From: Candidatus Nitrosopumilus sp.
GTDB taxonomy: Archaea > Thermoproteota > Nitrososphaeria > Nitrososphaerales > Nitrosopumilaceae
Length of the DNA: 43,142 nt
Direction: 5' to 3'
Assembly (NCBI GenBank): GCA_003702495.1
Contig: REGH01000006.1
Location: forward strand, 1-43,142
Position 1 is the stretch's first letter; each line of letters starts with the position of its first letter. Made by a program: the position numbers and the translations under genes. The notes under the pieces are model-generated. The model ran no database searches, was not told where the DNA came from, and saw only the letters and a program-made list of their open reading frames with translations. Below are positions 27,209 to 35,123 of the stretch, piece by piece.

Positions 27209-27296
27209 GCAAACACATCAGTTTGTTTCAATATGAACCATGAAAATATACAGTGTAACAACTTAGATTAAAAAAATCAAACAAAAAGAGGGAAAT

Positions 27297-27401
27297 TTAG
27301 TCAAACATTACTGCCCCAACAATCACAAGAACACTTACACAGATCGCCATAATTGCCAATTTGCTGTTTTTACTCCAACCCTCTTTTACAGTAACCTTCA
27401 T
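27297..27401 (-). CDS. Single-TM mini-protein, 34 aa
   Basis: Seen: basic start (MKVTVKEGWSKNSK) then one hydrophobic helix (about 15-33, LAIMAICVSVLVIVGAVM), ending FD. Promoter-like ATACGCTTAATTTG lies about 31 nt upstream (27428-27441); very similar boxes precede two other genes in this stretch. N-in/C-out topology by the positive-inside rule. Function unknown. Confidence 0.55.
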   Translation of the reverse strand: MKVTVKEGWSKNSKLAIMAICVSVLVIVGAVMFD

Positions 27402-27447
27402 TTTCTATTTCAAATCAAAAAACGAATCAAATTAAGCGTATGTTTTT

Positions 27448-27681
27448 TCAAGATTCCTTTAATCTAATCTCATCCATGCATACAGGGCAAATTTTTTGAT
27501 TTTCATATTCAATCAGATTTCCCCTCATATGAGCAGGCTTGTCACATTTAGCACAAGTTACTGAATAGTACTCTTCAAGTTCTAAAACACAACCAGAGCA
27601 CAACATCTTGTCTACCCCATGATTATGATATCTACTGACTGCAGATACTTCCTTGTTGCATCTCTGACAGGTATCAGTCAT
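27448..27681 (-). CDS. Double zinc-ribbon protein, 77 aa
   Basis: Seen: four CxxC knuckles, Cys5/8, Cys28/31, Cys43/46, Cys65/68 (CQRC, CSGC, CAKC, CPVC), enough for two zinc sites, arranged LIM-like, with little other sequence. Leaderless-type start: CTTTATCTTG about 27 nt upstream of ATG 27681. Probably a protein-protein adaptor; partner unknown. Confidence 0.8.
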   Translation of the reverse strand: MTDTCQRCNKEVSAVSRYHNHGVDKMLCSGCVLELEEYYSVTCAKCDKPAHMRGNLIEYENQKICPVCMDEIRLKES

Positions 27682-27719
27682 AGATTTGATGCCAAAAATT
27701 TACAAGATAAAGACTAGAG

Positions 27720-28238
27720 TTAATTCTCACCATTGGTATCCTCAACAGAATAACCTCCAAGTGTAGTATGTGCAGCTCGCTCTGTTGCAAATTTTTTGGA
27801 TTTTAGTGCAGATTCTGAAATTATCTCCAGTCTACCAACTATGATATAGTCTGTCATGTTTTGGTATGTACTTGAATCAGCAGGATCTTTTGCATATACA
27901 ATCTGGATGTAAGCCCGGAGTGGATTCCACATTGAAGATTTTTTCTCAATCATGTTTTTGATTTTGCCATATGTTCCAGTCTGACTCATGCCAGAGCGAT
28001 ATAATCCAATGTTTTCACCGGACTCTGCTTCCTGATAGATACAGATGGCATAATTGCCGTCATCTTTTTCGATAAATGTTAGATGGATGTCTTTAGGCTT
28101 CCATAACTTTACAATGTCGGCAATCTTTTGAGATTCCTCTTGTTTTACAAACAATGGAACTGCAATTGGATTTCCGGCATTACTTCTCCATGCAATTCCA
28201 TAAAAGTTGCCATACCAAGAATATTTTACATCTACCAT
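27720..28238 (-). CDS. Hypothetical protein, 172 aa
   Basis: Not recognised. Seen: soluble, beta-rich: VKYSWYGNFYGIAWRSNAGN, KDIHLTFIEKDDGNYAICIY, RAYIQIVYAKDPADSS; Ser/Thr/Gly-rich C-terminus. Starts 11 nt after the stop of the 89-aa gene upstream, so it is likely the second gene of a two- or three-gene operon. Confidence 0.75.
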   Translation of the reverse strand: MVDVKYSWYGNFYGIAWRSNAGNPIAVPLFVKQEESQKIADIVKLWKPKDIHLTFIEKDDGNYAICIYQEAESGENIGLYRSGMSQTGTYGKIKNMIEKKSSMWNPLRAYIQIVYAKDPADSSTYQNMTDYIIVGRLEIISESALKSKKFATERAAHTTLGGYSVEDTNGEN

Positions 28239-28249
28239 TTCACAAAACC

Positions 28250-28519
28250 TCAGACATATTTCTCGTAGAGTTGATGAATCATAGAGTTTATCTTTTCGTT
28301 TTCATGGTCTCCCCAAGAGTCTGTCTTTATTCTGATGTGGATGTTGTTTTCTTCTAACTTTTCTGTGATTTTTGGATACATCATTCCAATGAAAAATGAC
28401 TTTTTGTCCAAGTGCATCTGTTCTGCCTTGTGTTGAAAGTAGCTTACCCATTCAGATTCTACATCCTGAAAGGTCTCTAAAATTATTGATTGAATCTTTT
28501 CTTCAATCTCAGGATTCAT
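28250..28519 (-). CDS. Hypothetical helical protein, 89 aa
   Basis: Not recognised. From ATG 28519: MNPEIEEKIQSIILETFQDV, aromatic WVSYFQHKAEQMHLDKK, then NNIHIRIKTDSWGD and a helical end. An ATG at 28537 is in frame, but the TATA-like CTTAAGTTCATT (about 28537-28548) is 27 nt from 28519 and overlaps the other start. Followed after 11 nt by the 172-aa gene. Confidence 0.72.
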   Translation of the reverse strand: MNPEIEEKIQSIILETFQDVESEWVSYFQHKAEQMHLDKKSFFIGMMYPKITEKLEENNIHIRIKTDSWGDHENEKINSMIHQLYEKYV

Positions 28520-28558
28520 GATTCTATCATATTCCAAATGAACTTAAGAGTGTTAAAT

Positions 28559-28684
28559 CTACTCCTGAGATTCTTCATATTCTTCGTCTTGCTCGTATCC
28601 ATCTTTTAGTTCTAGTTGATGGTCTTCTTCTTTCATCTCTTCTTGTTCAAGTTTCTTCCATTCTTTTTCCTTGTCTTCAGACAT
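28559..28684 (-). CDS. Highly acidic mini-protein, 41 aa
   Basis: Seen: almost entirely charged, Glu/Asp/Lys (MSEDKEKEWKKLEQEEMKEE, end YEESQE), a single helix. TATA-like TGTTAATATC (28705-28714) about 26 nt before the ATG supports expression. Low complexity makes homology hard to judge. Function unknown. Confidence 0.5.
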   Translation of the reverse strand: MSEDKEKEWKKLEQEEMKEEDHQLELKDGYEQDEEYEESQE

Positions 28685-28739
28685 GAATTACAAAATGTTT
28701 TTTTAGATATTAACAGATTCTTTATTTTCAGTTTTGAGA

Positions 28740-29165
28740 TTATGAAGATTCGTTGTTTTCAACTACATGGTGTTCCAATACACCAATGCATTCATCGAGG
28801 GATTCGTTTTCAGATATTGCCTTTGTCTCTTGGAGATTGAACTCCTGGCTTAGTTGCAAGTCATATTCTTTCAAATCATTTCTGTATGTATTACATGCAG
28901 AGCGCAACAAACGCCAATAATAGTACCCCTTGTTCATTTCCTCTTGGATCTTTTCAGAGTCCAAGATTCTCGAAAGTTTTTCATAGTCTTCTTTGTAATT
29001 GTCAAATTTTTCCTTTACAATTTGAGGTAGTTCTGCATACCAATCTCTTCCTTCATTAGTCTTTTCGACGTTGTTGAGTTTTTGCAGTTGGTATGATACT
29101 GAATCTTTTAGGACATCTAAGGTATTGTTTGTCTCAAGTAGTCTCAATATCTCAGGATTTATCAT
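28740..29165 (-). CDS. Hypothetical coiled-coil protein, 141 aa
   Basis: Not recognised. Seen: almost all helix with heptad-like spacing (LETNNTLDVLKDSVSYQLQK, FDNYKEDYEKLSRIL), two Cys, acidic C-terminus (VENNESS). Promoter box ATACGCTTAAGTTTAC (29184-29199) about 25-27 nt upstream of ATG 29165. Confidence 0.75.
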   Translation of the reverse strand: MINPEILRLLETNNTLDVLKDSVSYQLQKLNNVEKTNEGRDWYAELPQIVKEKFDNYKEDYEKLSRILDSEKIQEEMNKGYYYWRLLRSACNTYRNDLKEYDLQLSQEFNLQETKAISENESLDECIGVLEHHVVENNESS

Positions 29166-29208
29166 GAATCAAATCTCAATCATGTAAACTTAAGCGTATT
29201 GATGATTT

Positions 29209-29523
29209 TCAGTCTTGTTCATCTATTGCATCTTGTATGTCATCAACCCATCCACCAACATTGAACACTCCAAACTTGTAGGTCTGCTCACCATCACTTG
29301 TCTTGGCAGAGATGCATGCCTTTTTCATCAACAATCCTTCTCGCCAAGTATGAGTAACATCAGATAAAGGGATGTCAAGTATGGTTTCACCCATATGTTT
29401 TGAGAAATCCATTATTCTAGATCTTGTCTTATCAAAGGCAATTCTTTTGCTAGTTAAAGTAAGAACACCTTGACCTAGATTATCCTCATGGCAATCTTCT
29501 TGCTTGAGTTTCTTCTCAGCCAT
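29209..29523 (-). CDS. PH/GRAM-like domain protein, 104 aa
   Basis: Seen: GQGVLTLTSKRIAFDKT, then LDIPLSDVTHTWREGLLMKK and TYKFGVFNVGGWVDDIQDAI: the strand order and LTSKRI signature of bacterial PH-like/GRAM domains, ending in the expected C-terminal helix. Cytosolic, whole-protein domain. TATA-like TTTAATTC about 26 nt upstream of ATG 29523. Ligand (lipid or protein) unknown; fold call is moderate. Confidence 0.7.
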   Translation of the reverse strand: MAEKKLKQEDCHEDNLGQGVLTLTSKRIAFDKTRSRIMDFSKHMGETILDIPLSDVTHTWREGLLMKKACISAKTSDGEQTYKFGVFNVGGWVDDIQDAIDEQD

Positions 29524-29564
29524 GACTAGTATGGTTGTATTTTTGAATTAAAGTGATTGTCAAA

Positions 29565-29867
29565 TTATACACTGATTCCCCAGCCTCTAAGAATTAGTTT
29601 CTCATAGCTGGAATCTTTTACACATTTCATATTGTTTGTTGTCTTTTTGATAATCTCTTTGAAGCCATCACTGCACATCATTTTTGGTGGGTCCATTGAT
29701 GTAGATATAGGAGTTGTAGGTTCTGAATCAAGATGACATTCTTGGGTCTTTTTGATTACTTCCATCCCACACACTTTGTGTGGACTGGACCAATGCCAGG
29801 AAGCGAATGCAGAAGACACCGGAATCATCAAAACCAATGCAATTACAACAATAGCAATTATTTTCAC
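29565..29867 (-). CDS. Secreted protein with C...RGW domain, 100 aa
   Basis: Seen: signal peptide (about 1-22, GTG start: MKIIAIVVIALVLMIPVSSA), two Cys-containing segments, and a C-terminal module 65-96: Cys65, Gly68, Cys82-Val83, Ser87, Lys90-Leu91, Arg94-Gly95-Trp96. The same module pattern occurs at 103-133 of the Kazal-nuclease protein at 36012-37142. Likely extracytoplasmic. Confidence 0.75.
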   Translation of the reverse strand: MKIIAIVVIALVLMIPVSSAFASWHWSSPHKVCGMEVIKKTQECHLDSEPTTPISTSMDPPKMMCSDGFKEIIKKTTNNMKCVKDSSYEKLILRGWGISV

Positions 29868-29926
29868 AAAAATATTGAGTTTTTATCATATATTAAAAAA
29901 AATCAATTTCGATGCTAGTGCCAAGG

Positions 29927-30136
29927 TCAGTTCTCTGAATGTCTTTGTTTAATAATTCTAGTAACTTCTGCAACAAGTTCCTCATCTTTTTTTACCAATG
30001 CTTCTAATGCAACACGATACTCTTCATCACCCCACTTGTTTTGAGCAAACATCTGCTTTACCAAATTTACAACATCAGACTTGTTTTTCTGGTGATCATG
30101 TTTTGCATTTTCTAGATTATCCACAAATTTCATCAT
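29927..30136 (-). CDS. Hypothetical helical protein, 69 aa
   Basis: Not recognised. Seen: soluble, helical, His/Lys/Glu-rich (DNLENAKHDHQKNKSDVVNL, KKDEELVAEVTRIIKQRHSE). Starts possible at ATG 30136, ATG 30133 or GTG 30124; the last is at leaderless distance (about 25 nt) from a TATA-like TTTTATT inside the inverted repeat 30136-30166. That repeat may be an operator. Confidence 0.72.
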   Translation of the reverse strand: MMKFVDNLENAKHDHQKNKSDVVNLVKQMFAQNKWGDEEYRVALEALVKKDEELVAEVTRIIKQRHSEN

Positions 30137-30166
30137 AGAACATCAAATAAAATTGATGATGTTCTA
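30136..30166. promoter_or_regulatory. 10-bp perfect inverted repeat around a TATA-like box
   Basis: TAGAACATCA (30136-30145) and its exact complement TGATGTTCTA (30157-30166), separated by 11 bases (aataaaattga) that contain the TATA-like element of the 69-aa gene. The half-sites flank the box symmetrically, as expected for a dimeric repressor site; it could alternatively form a hairpin. Confidence 0.55.
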
Positions 30167-30183
30167 ACCTCCACTTTAATTCT

Positions 30184-30441
30184 GAATCATTCCTAGTTAC
30201 TCTCTCATGATTTGCAATATGCTAGGATGTAATTCTGAAGCCTTTACTCAGGTAATGTTCTACCATTTTGAGCAAGGTATGAGTAAACCATTCTGCAAGC
30301 AGATCATGAGATTTTGTACTAATCACGCAATGGAGATCTCAAGAGATGATTGTAACATAAGAATTCAGGTTTTAAGCTAAAACCCTCGAGGGACAAAAAC
30401 GAGGGCCAATACAGGATGAATTATCTAAGTTCTTTCCTGTA
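30184..30441. ncRNA. Candidate structured RNA in a gene-free stretch
   Basis: No reading frame fits 30167-30489. It holds perfect inverted repeats: GAAT+TCCTAG / CTAGGA+ATTC (30184-30196, 30222-30235), TTTACTCA / TGAGTAAA (30243-30250, 30280-30287) enclosing GGTA-6nt-TACC, GGTTTTA / TAAAACC (30368-30374, 30378-30384), CCCTCG / CGAGGG (30383-30388, 30400-30405) and TACAGGA / TCCTGTA (30410-30416, 30435-30441). A T-run (30455-30459) follows on the plus strand. Not recognised as SRP RNA or RNase P RNA. Strand is a guess. Confidence 0.4.
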
Positions 30442-30489
30442 CAGCAAAAGTAGGATTTTTGTCTTAAAATAAGATACCAGTTTTTTGTT

Positions 30490-30630
30490 CTAGAGTCCTT
30501 CCTCATTCAGATCAGGTTCTGGATTTGCACTCTCAAATTTCATTTCACGTTTCTGGCAGGACTCGCACTTTTCCCACATGCCAAATTCGTTTCGAATTTT
30601 TCCTTTGCCGTCACATCTAAGACAGGCCAT
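30490..30630 (-). CDS. Zinc-binding mini-protein with DnaJ-like knuckle, 46 aa
   Basis: Seen: MACLRCDGKGKIRNEFGMWE with CxxCxGxG (Cys3/Cys6), as in DnaJ zinc domains, paired with Cys22/Cys25 (CESC); acidic tail. ATG 30630; TATA-like CTTAAAATTAT upstream at about 30642-30652. Complete zinc site in a protein too short for routine calling. Confidence 0.65.
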   Translation of the reverse strand: MACLRCDGKGKIRNEFGMWEKCESCQKREMKFESANPEPDLNEEGL

Positions 30631-30670
30631 AATGTAGTAAAATAATTTTAAGACTTAAGGATTTTGGAGT

Positions 30671-31339
30671 CTAAATAGATTTTAGATAGTCTCTTAGTTT
30701 CTCTGTCTTTTCTTCAACTGATAATGGCAATAATTCTTCCATCATCTGTTTCATCTCTTGTTTCTTTGCATCTTTTTCTTCATCAGATAATGCGTCCCAT
30801 TGAACTTTCATTGACATAAAGTGCATGATCATCTTTGCTCTCTCATCAATAGATAATGCAAAAAATGCTTCTTTCACTTCACCCCACTGTTTCATTTTGA
30901 GTTCTCGCTCTTCTGGCGTTAGATCGGCGTAGTGGTCCTTCCATTTTCCAGATTTTTCAGATTGTTTCCAACTATCTTTTGATTTTCCCTCAGAGACATA
31001 CAAGACATTTCCATTACCTGCATCAACGATTACTTTGTAATACATATCATCATCAGATAAAACTCCAACTTTGTAGACCAAGTATCCTTGGATGACTTGA
31101 AGCTTGCCCCACATTGCATTAGAATCTTCAACGGTTTCTTGAGCAATGGTCATTGCATCAGCCAATGAAATTTCTTCTAGTCCACTAAAATCCGAATCAC
31201 TTACAGCAATACTTCCAGTAATGTCAGGAATTTTGTAATCACCATATTCTGCAAGAACACTAATTGGCGAAAATGACGCAATCGCAATAGCAAACACAGA
31301 AACTGCAAGTATTGCAGGTATGGTGATCTTTTTGTTCAT
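30671..31339 (-). CDS. Secreted PepSY-like protein with charged helical tail
   Basis: From ATG 31339 (222 aa): signal peptide (about 1-30, NKKITIPAILAVSVFAIAIA), a PepSY-like region (about 55-118: EISLADAMTIAQETVED, GYLVYKVGVLSDDDMYYKVI, VDAGNGNVLY), then a charged helical half with repeated LTPEERELKMKQW / LSDEEKDAKKQEM / LSVEEKTEKLRDY phases. TATA-like TTTAATAGTG about 27 nt upstream selects this Met over the one at 31363. PepSY domains are thought to inhibit or chaperone extracytoplasmic partners; partner unknown. Confidence 0.8.
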   Translation of the reverse strand: MNKKITIPAILAVSVFAIAIASFSPISVLAEYGDYKIPDITGSIAVSDSDFSGLEEISLADAMTIAQETVEDSNAMWGKLQVIQGYLVYKVGVLSDDDMYYKVIVDAGNGNVLYVSEGKSKDSWKQSEKSGKWKDHYADLTPEERELKMKQWGEVKEAFFALSIDERAKMIMHFMSMKVQWDALSDEEKDAKKQEMKQMMEELLPLSVEEKTEKLRDYLKSI

Positions 31340-31436
31340 ATGTGGTTGTCCTTCTATTTTCACTATTAAATTGCTCTACTAAATGTTCATAGTGACAACA
31401 AATACGTAGTATGATTTCAAATTCAGGAGGCCGAAT

Positions 31437-31577
31437 TTACTGTGCAATAGCCTGTTTTGAAATCACAAAGCTAGACCAGTACTTGTCGGCATAGCATTTC
31501 TCACATACTCTAAAGACTGAACCAGTATCATATTCAATAAGATACTTAGATTCTCTGTGACAACAACTGTGGGGCAT
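31437..31577 (-). CDS. Cys/His mini-protein, 46 aa
   Basis: Seen: MPHSCCHRESKYLIEYDTG, then VFRVCEKCYADKYW: CCH near residues 5-7 and CEKC at 26-29, a plausible zinc site. TATA-like CTTAAAT (31601-31607) about 27 nt upstream of the ATG. Function unknown. Confidence 0.6.
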   Translation of the reverse strand: MPHSCCHRESKYLIEYDTGSVFRVCEKCYADKYWSSFVISKQAIAQ

Positions 31578-31636
31578 CAATGATAATAGGTGCTAATAGA
31601 ATTTAAGAGAAAAGCAAGTTTTTAGCTAGTGGTAAG

Positions 31637-31828
31637 TTACCTACTAGCTAACATGTTTTTGAATTCCTCAACAGGAGTAATGAACTTGCATTTTTTACAA
31701 AACAATACCTCGTTGTTTTGCATTTTTTTGATATTAGTTGGTATCTTTCCGCAGAAAAGAGACTCACTTTGACAGTTTGGACAGTTTGCCAACAAACGAT
31801 TCATTCCATATTCATTGGTGACGTTCAT
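31637..31828 (-). CDS. Zinc-ribbon protein, 63 aa
   Basis: From ATG 31828: NVTNEYGMNRLLANCPNCQS, then FCGKIPTNIKK and VLFCKKCKFITPVEEFK: CPNC and CKKC knuckles plus one extra Cys. The frame extends to 31885, but TTAATATGC at about 31849-31857 lies 26 nt from 31828 and supports the shorter protein. Function unknown. Confidence 0.68.
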   Translation of the reverse strand: MNVTNEYGMNRLLANCPNCQSESLFCGKIPTNIKKMQNNEVLFCKKCKFITPVEEFKNMLASR

Positions 31829-31913
31829 AGAACAATTTAAGAAAACTAGCATATTAAAAAAATGAATAATTTGTACTAGTGCCAAGGATCACATTTGAGA
31901 AAACAGAGGTTCA

Positions 31914-32093
31914 TCAAACTTTCTGCCAGCAGTTAGTAGCACCACATTGGCCACAGCTTGATTTTGCATTCCATTTTGCAAAGTCCTTGTCAGACGGAAT
32001 CTTAACTACAGTGATTCTCTGACAACCAGTACACTTTACTTTGACTGGAATGTTTCCTTCATTCCCCCCTACAAACAAGTCTTTGAATCCCAT
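31914..32093 (-). CDS. Zinc-ribbon protein, 59 aa
   Basis: From ATG 32093: GFKDLFVGGNEGNIPVKVKC, then CTGC and CGQCGATNC: a zinc ribbon with a Gly/Val-rich N-terminus. It starts 5 nt after the helicase stop, so it is probably on the same mRNA. The frame extends to 32207, but that part lies inside the helicase gene and is not needed. Confidence 0.7.
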   Translation of the reverse strand: MGFKDLFVGGNEGNIPVKVKCTGCQRITVVKIPSDKDFAKWNAKSSCGQCGATNCWQKV

Positions 32094-32098
32094 GATAA

Positions 32099-34738
32099 TC
32101 ACTTGTAAAATGTAGCAAAAAAATCTATTGCATCTTTTTTTGATAGATCCTTGTTTTTTGTTTGGCAATAATTGTTGGTAAAGGTGCACTTTGGACATCC
32201 ACCCCACTTTCCACCCTCGGAAACTGCCTTTTTTTGCTTTGAATCAACAGGACAGTCACAATCACTCAACAATGAAGAACATGTCTCTAGTATCTTTTCA
32301 AAATCCTCATAGATTATCTTGCTGCATCCATTAAATCCATCAGAAGAGTTGTCATATAGATAGATGATTCCATTTTCATAGTACACTTCAATGTCATTTG
32401 ATTCTGATTTTGTGATAATTTTTGCTGCATTAATCAACACATGACAAATGGTATGTATTCTTGAATCATTTCCAATCTGACTTTTAGATTCAGATGATTT
32501 TATAACAAATTCAGGAGGAACAACAATACTTACAGAGGAGTGCTTTGACTTCCAGTTAAAATTTCTCCAGGATGGAACCGTACTTCCATTAAATGTCTGA
32601 AAGTTCTCAGATGAATCATTATAATTTCCTTTAAGGTAACCAGTGATGGTTCTACTTAACTCGATTATGCCATAACGTAGAGATAGTTTTCTCTTTTTTA
32701 CAACAACATCTCTGTGTACTGCATTTCTCTCAGATGTCTGCAAGATTGATGTTCTGACAATTGGAATTGTTCTTTTCTGATTCTCATAGGACTTTCTCAG
32801 ATATGCACGTGCACCATTCTGAGATTTTCTCAGAGATATGACCTCATAGTTTTGTTTATTGAAATGATAAATTGCATTTTGATGTAATTGATAATATCCA
32901 ACTGGCACACCACGTGTTCCAATTTTTTTAGAATTCAAATAAATGGCAATCTCACCTGATGCACCGCGAAGATTTACACTGTTTGCAAAATCAAAGAACT
33001 GTGATTTGTCAGAGCTCTCAGCAGCTTCTGCTTCAACTTCAATTGATTGTTCATGTTTATCTGAGATTATGGAATTTTTCTTGTTAATTGGAATGACGTG
33101 GTCTTGTGTAAGATATTCATCAATGTGACGTGCAAAATAGTGACACGATGCATCATCAGGATCAAATACACAAATCGCATAGGATTTCTGACCCATCCTA
33201 CCTGCACGCCCAATTCGTTGAACAAAGGAATCATACTCATTTTTGAAGGCAGAAATGACCACATCTACGTGTCCAATATCAATTCCAAGTTCTAAAGTAG
33301 GAGTACAGGATAATGCATCAAGTTCGCCTGCTTTCATCTGAGATTCGTATAGTTTTCGGTTATTTTGATCAAGACCGCCCCTGTGGATCTGAATTCGGAT
33401 TCCATCATTTGTAGACTCTACATTTGATGCAAGAAATTCTGAATCATTGTGAGAATTGCTAAAGACTAGTTGTGTTGAATGATTCCTGAAGCATATTGAC
33501 GACAACATCTCCATGGTAGTTCTTTGTCCAAATTTTCGTGGCATGATAAAGAACATGTGCATATTTCTTTTCCGTCTTGTTTCACTTTTGATGTATGAAA
33601 ATGATTCAGCAGGTAAATCAAACATGTTTGAGAAAAATTCCTGAGAGTTATCTAATGTGGCTGACGAGCCAACATACTGTACATCGTTCATGTATCGTTT
33701 CATTCTTTTTAGAACATGATACACATTAGATCCATGGAAACTGGTGTAAGAATGAGCCTCATCCATCACAATTATTTTTGCGTTCTTGAATAATTCATTC
33801 CATTTTTTGTCTTGTAAAATCAAATGGTAATTGATAAAATCAAAGTTTGTTGCAATGATTAGTGATTTTTTTGCAGCATCTGCAATTATCATGTCTTTGT
33901 ATTCAGAGCTTTGTCCACCGTGAATTGAATAGACATCAACTGTATTTTTTAATCCGCAACTATCAATGAGTTTTGATATTTTGGAAACCTGATCATCAAT
34001 TAGTGCATTAAGTGGATAAACAAATAGTGCAAATACGCCAGGTTCTTTTTGTTTTGAAATTTTCTCCAAAATAGGAATGCTAAATGCTTCAGTTTTTCCA
34101 GAACCAGTTGGAGCTGAAATTATAGAGTTTTTACCATTCAGGATGGAGCGAACTGATTCTTCTTGGAAAGGCAACAATCCAGTAAATCCATACTTTACAA
34201 TTCCCATCAGGATTTTCTCAGACAATACATCATTTAGGCTCTCGACAGGTACTTTTTCAGGCTCAGGAGAGACCATATTTTCATAGTGAACAATGGCCAA
34301 AGATTCTTCTTTGTGTCCCTGAATTATTTCATGAATAATGAAATCATCATCAACTAGGGATTTTGGAATTTTTGATATATCATATAGAATTTCTTGAGGG
34401 ATAGGGATTTTGGGTTTTGGAGCAACTTCTTTTTTCTTGATTTGTTTTATTTCATCAGGGAAGTAATCAGACTTGGTAGGGCCATCACATCTATGTGGCT
34501 CATCTGTTCTTGAATCAATTGGGATAAACTTTCCACTGTCAGATTTGAATTCCTCATCCCAATAGATTTCAGCTCCACATCCCTTGGAACAAGGTCTTGT
34601 TTTTCCAGAATAATTCATGCCATACGTAGGCCTCTTAGGGCTAACCATCTCAGGATTACATTTTGGACAAATTCCAGGACCACCTACATCTTCAAAGTTT
34701 TGAGTAAGTTTAGTATCACAATTAGAACAAAATTTCAT
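32099..34738 (-). CDS. DEAH-box superfamily 2 helicase, YprA/MrfA-like
   Basis: ATP-dependent DNA helicase, probably in DNA repair. Seen (879 aa): N-terminal zinc knuckles (Cys4/7, Cys24/27, CSKGC 50-54, HRC 82-84), Q-motif-like LLPFQEESV, Walker A SAPTGSGKT (209-217), YPLNALIDDQ, DEAH at 326-329 (VMDEAHSY), GSSATL, CTPTLELGIDIGHVD and QRIGRAGRMGQ, then a DUF1998-like C-terminus with cysteines in LSDCDC, GGCPKC and NYC. The relatives MrfA (mitomycin repair) and Hrq1 share this plan; the N-terminal ribbons are an addition. TATA-like box about 28 nt upstream of ATG 34738. Confidence 0.9.
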   Translation of the reverse strand: MKFCSNCDTKLTQNFEDVGGPGICPKCNPEMVSPKRPTYGMNYSGKTRPCSKGCGAEIYWDEEFKSDSGKFIPIDSRTDEPHRCDGPTKSDYFPDEIKQIKKKEVAPKPKIPIPQEILYDISKIPKSLVDDDFIIHEIIQGHKEESLAIVHYENMVSPEPEKVPVESLNDVLSEKILMGIVKYGFTGLLPFQEESVRSILNGKNSIISAPTGSGKTEAFSIPILEKISKQKEPGVFALFVYPLNALIDDQVSKISKLIDSCGLKNTVDVYSIHGGQSSEYKDMIIADAAKKSLIIATNFDFINYHLILQDKKWNELFKNAKIIVMDEAHSYTSFHGSNVYHVLKRMKRYMNDVQYVGSSATLDNSQEFFSNMFDLPAESFSYIKSETRRKRNMHMFFIMPRKFGQRTTMEMLSSICFRNHSTQLVFSNSHNDSEFLASNVESTNDGIRIQIHRGGLDQNNRKLYESQMKAGELDALSCTPTLELGIDIGHVDVVISAFKNEYDSFVQRIGRAGRMGQKSYAICVFDPDDASCHYFARHIDEYLTQDHVIPINKKNSIISDKHEQSIEVEAEAAESSDKSQFFDFANSVNLRGASGEIAIYLNSKKIGTRGVPVGYYQLHQNAIYHFNKQNYEVISLRKSQNGARAYLRKSYENQKRTIPIVRTSILQTSERNAVHRDVVVKKRKLSLRYGIIELSRTITGYLKGNYNDSSENFQTFNGSTVPSWRNFNWKSKHSSVSIVVPPEFVIKSSESKSQIGNDSRIHTICHVLINAAKIITKSESNDIEVYYENGIIYLYDNSSDGFNGCSKIIYEDFEKILETCSSLLSDCDCPVDSKQKKAVSEGGKWGGCPKCTFTNNYCQTKNKDLSKKDAIDFFATFYK

Positions 34739-34910
34739 GAATGCTTTGTGAGATATGAGACCTTTAATGAAGATATGATAAGTTTAGAATTAACATGGGA
34801 TCAAGTTTGATTCAATTATTCATTAGCAATTTGAAATAGTCAAAATAGATCCTGCGATCAAAAATTAATTTTCACTCTTGTTGCTAAATTATCAATACAA
34901 GAAACTAGTC
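34739..34910. other. Divergent intergenic region
   Basis: About 170 bp between the helicase and the plus-strand 62-aa gene. It contains a TATA-like element for each (near 34766 and 34885-34892) and a short repeat ATCAA-gt-TTGAT (34800-34811). Nothing else seen. Confidence 0.4.
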
Positions 34911-35099
34911 ATGGAAAAAACAACAAAAGAAAACATTACAGAAAAATCAATTCAAGACAGACTCAGACAAGCAAGTCACATTACAGTAGAGTCTGCACTC
35001 AGAAACAAAGTAGATCTCAACATTACATGGTATGATGTCCATGGAGAGCAACAAAGTCAAAAGTTTACCATTTCAGCAGGTTCAGTAATAGAATTTTAG
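34911..35099 (+). CDS. Hypothetical small protein, 62 aa
   Basis: Not recognised. From ATG 34911: MEKTTKENITEKSIQDRLRQ helix, then beta-type VDLNITWYDVHGEQQSQKFT ending AGSVIEF. The frame is open to 34878; the later Met has a TATA-like TAAATTAT about 23 nt upstream. No Cys or TM segment. Confidence 0.65.
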   Translation: MEKTTKENITEKSIQDRLRQASHITVESALRNKVDLNITWYDVHGEQQSQKFTISAGSVIEF

Positions 35100-35123
35100 G
35101 GAAAAATCCTACTTTCTTTTTTT

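Noticed and set aside
30184-30441. SRP RNA or RNase P RNA
   Set aside because: Neither strand shows the GGAAGGAAGCA-type SRP core or the GAGGAAAGTCC-type RNase P core I would expect.
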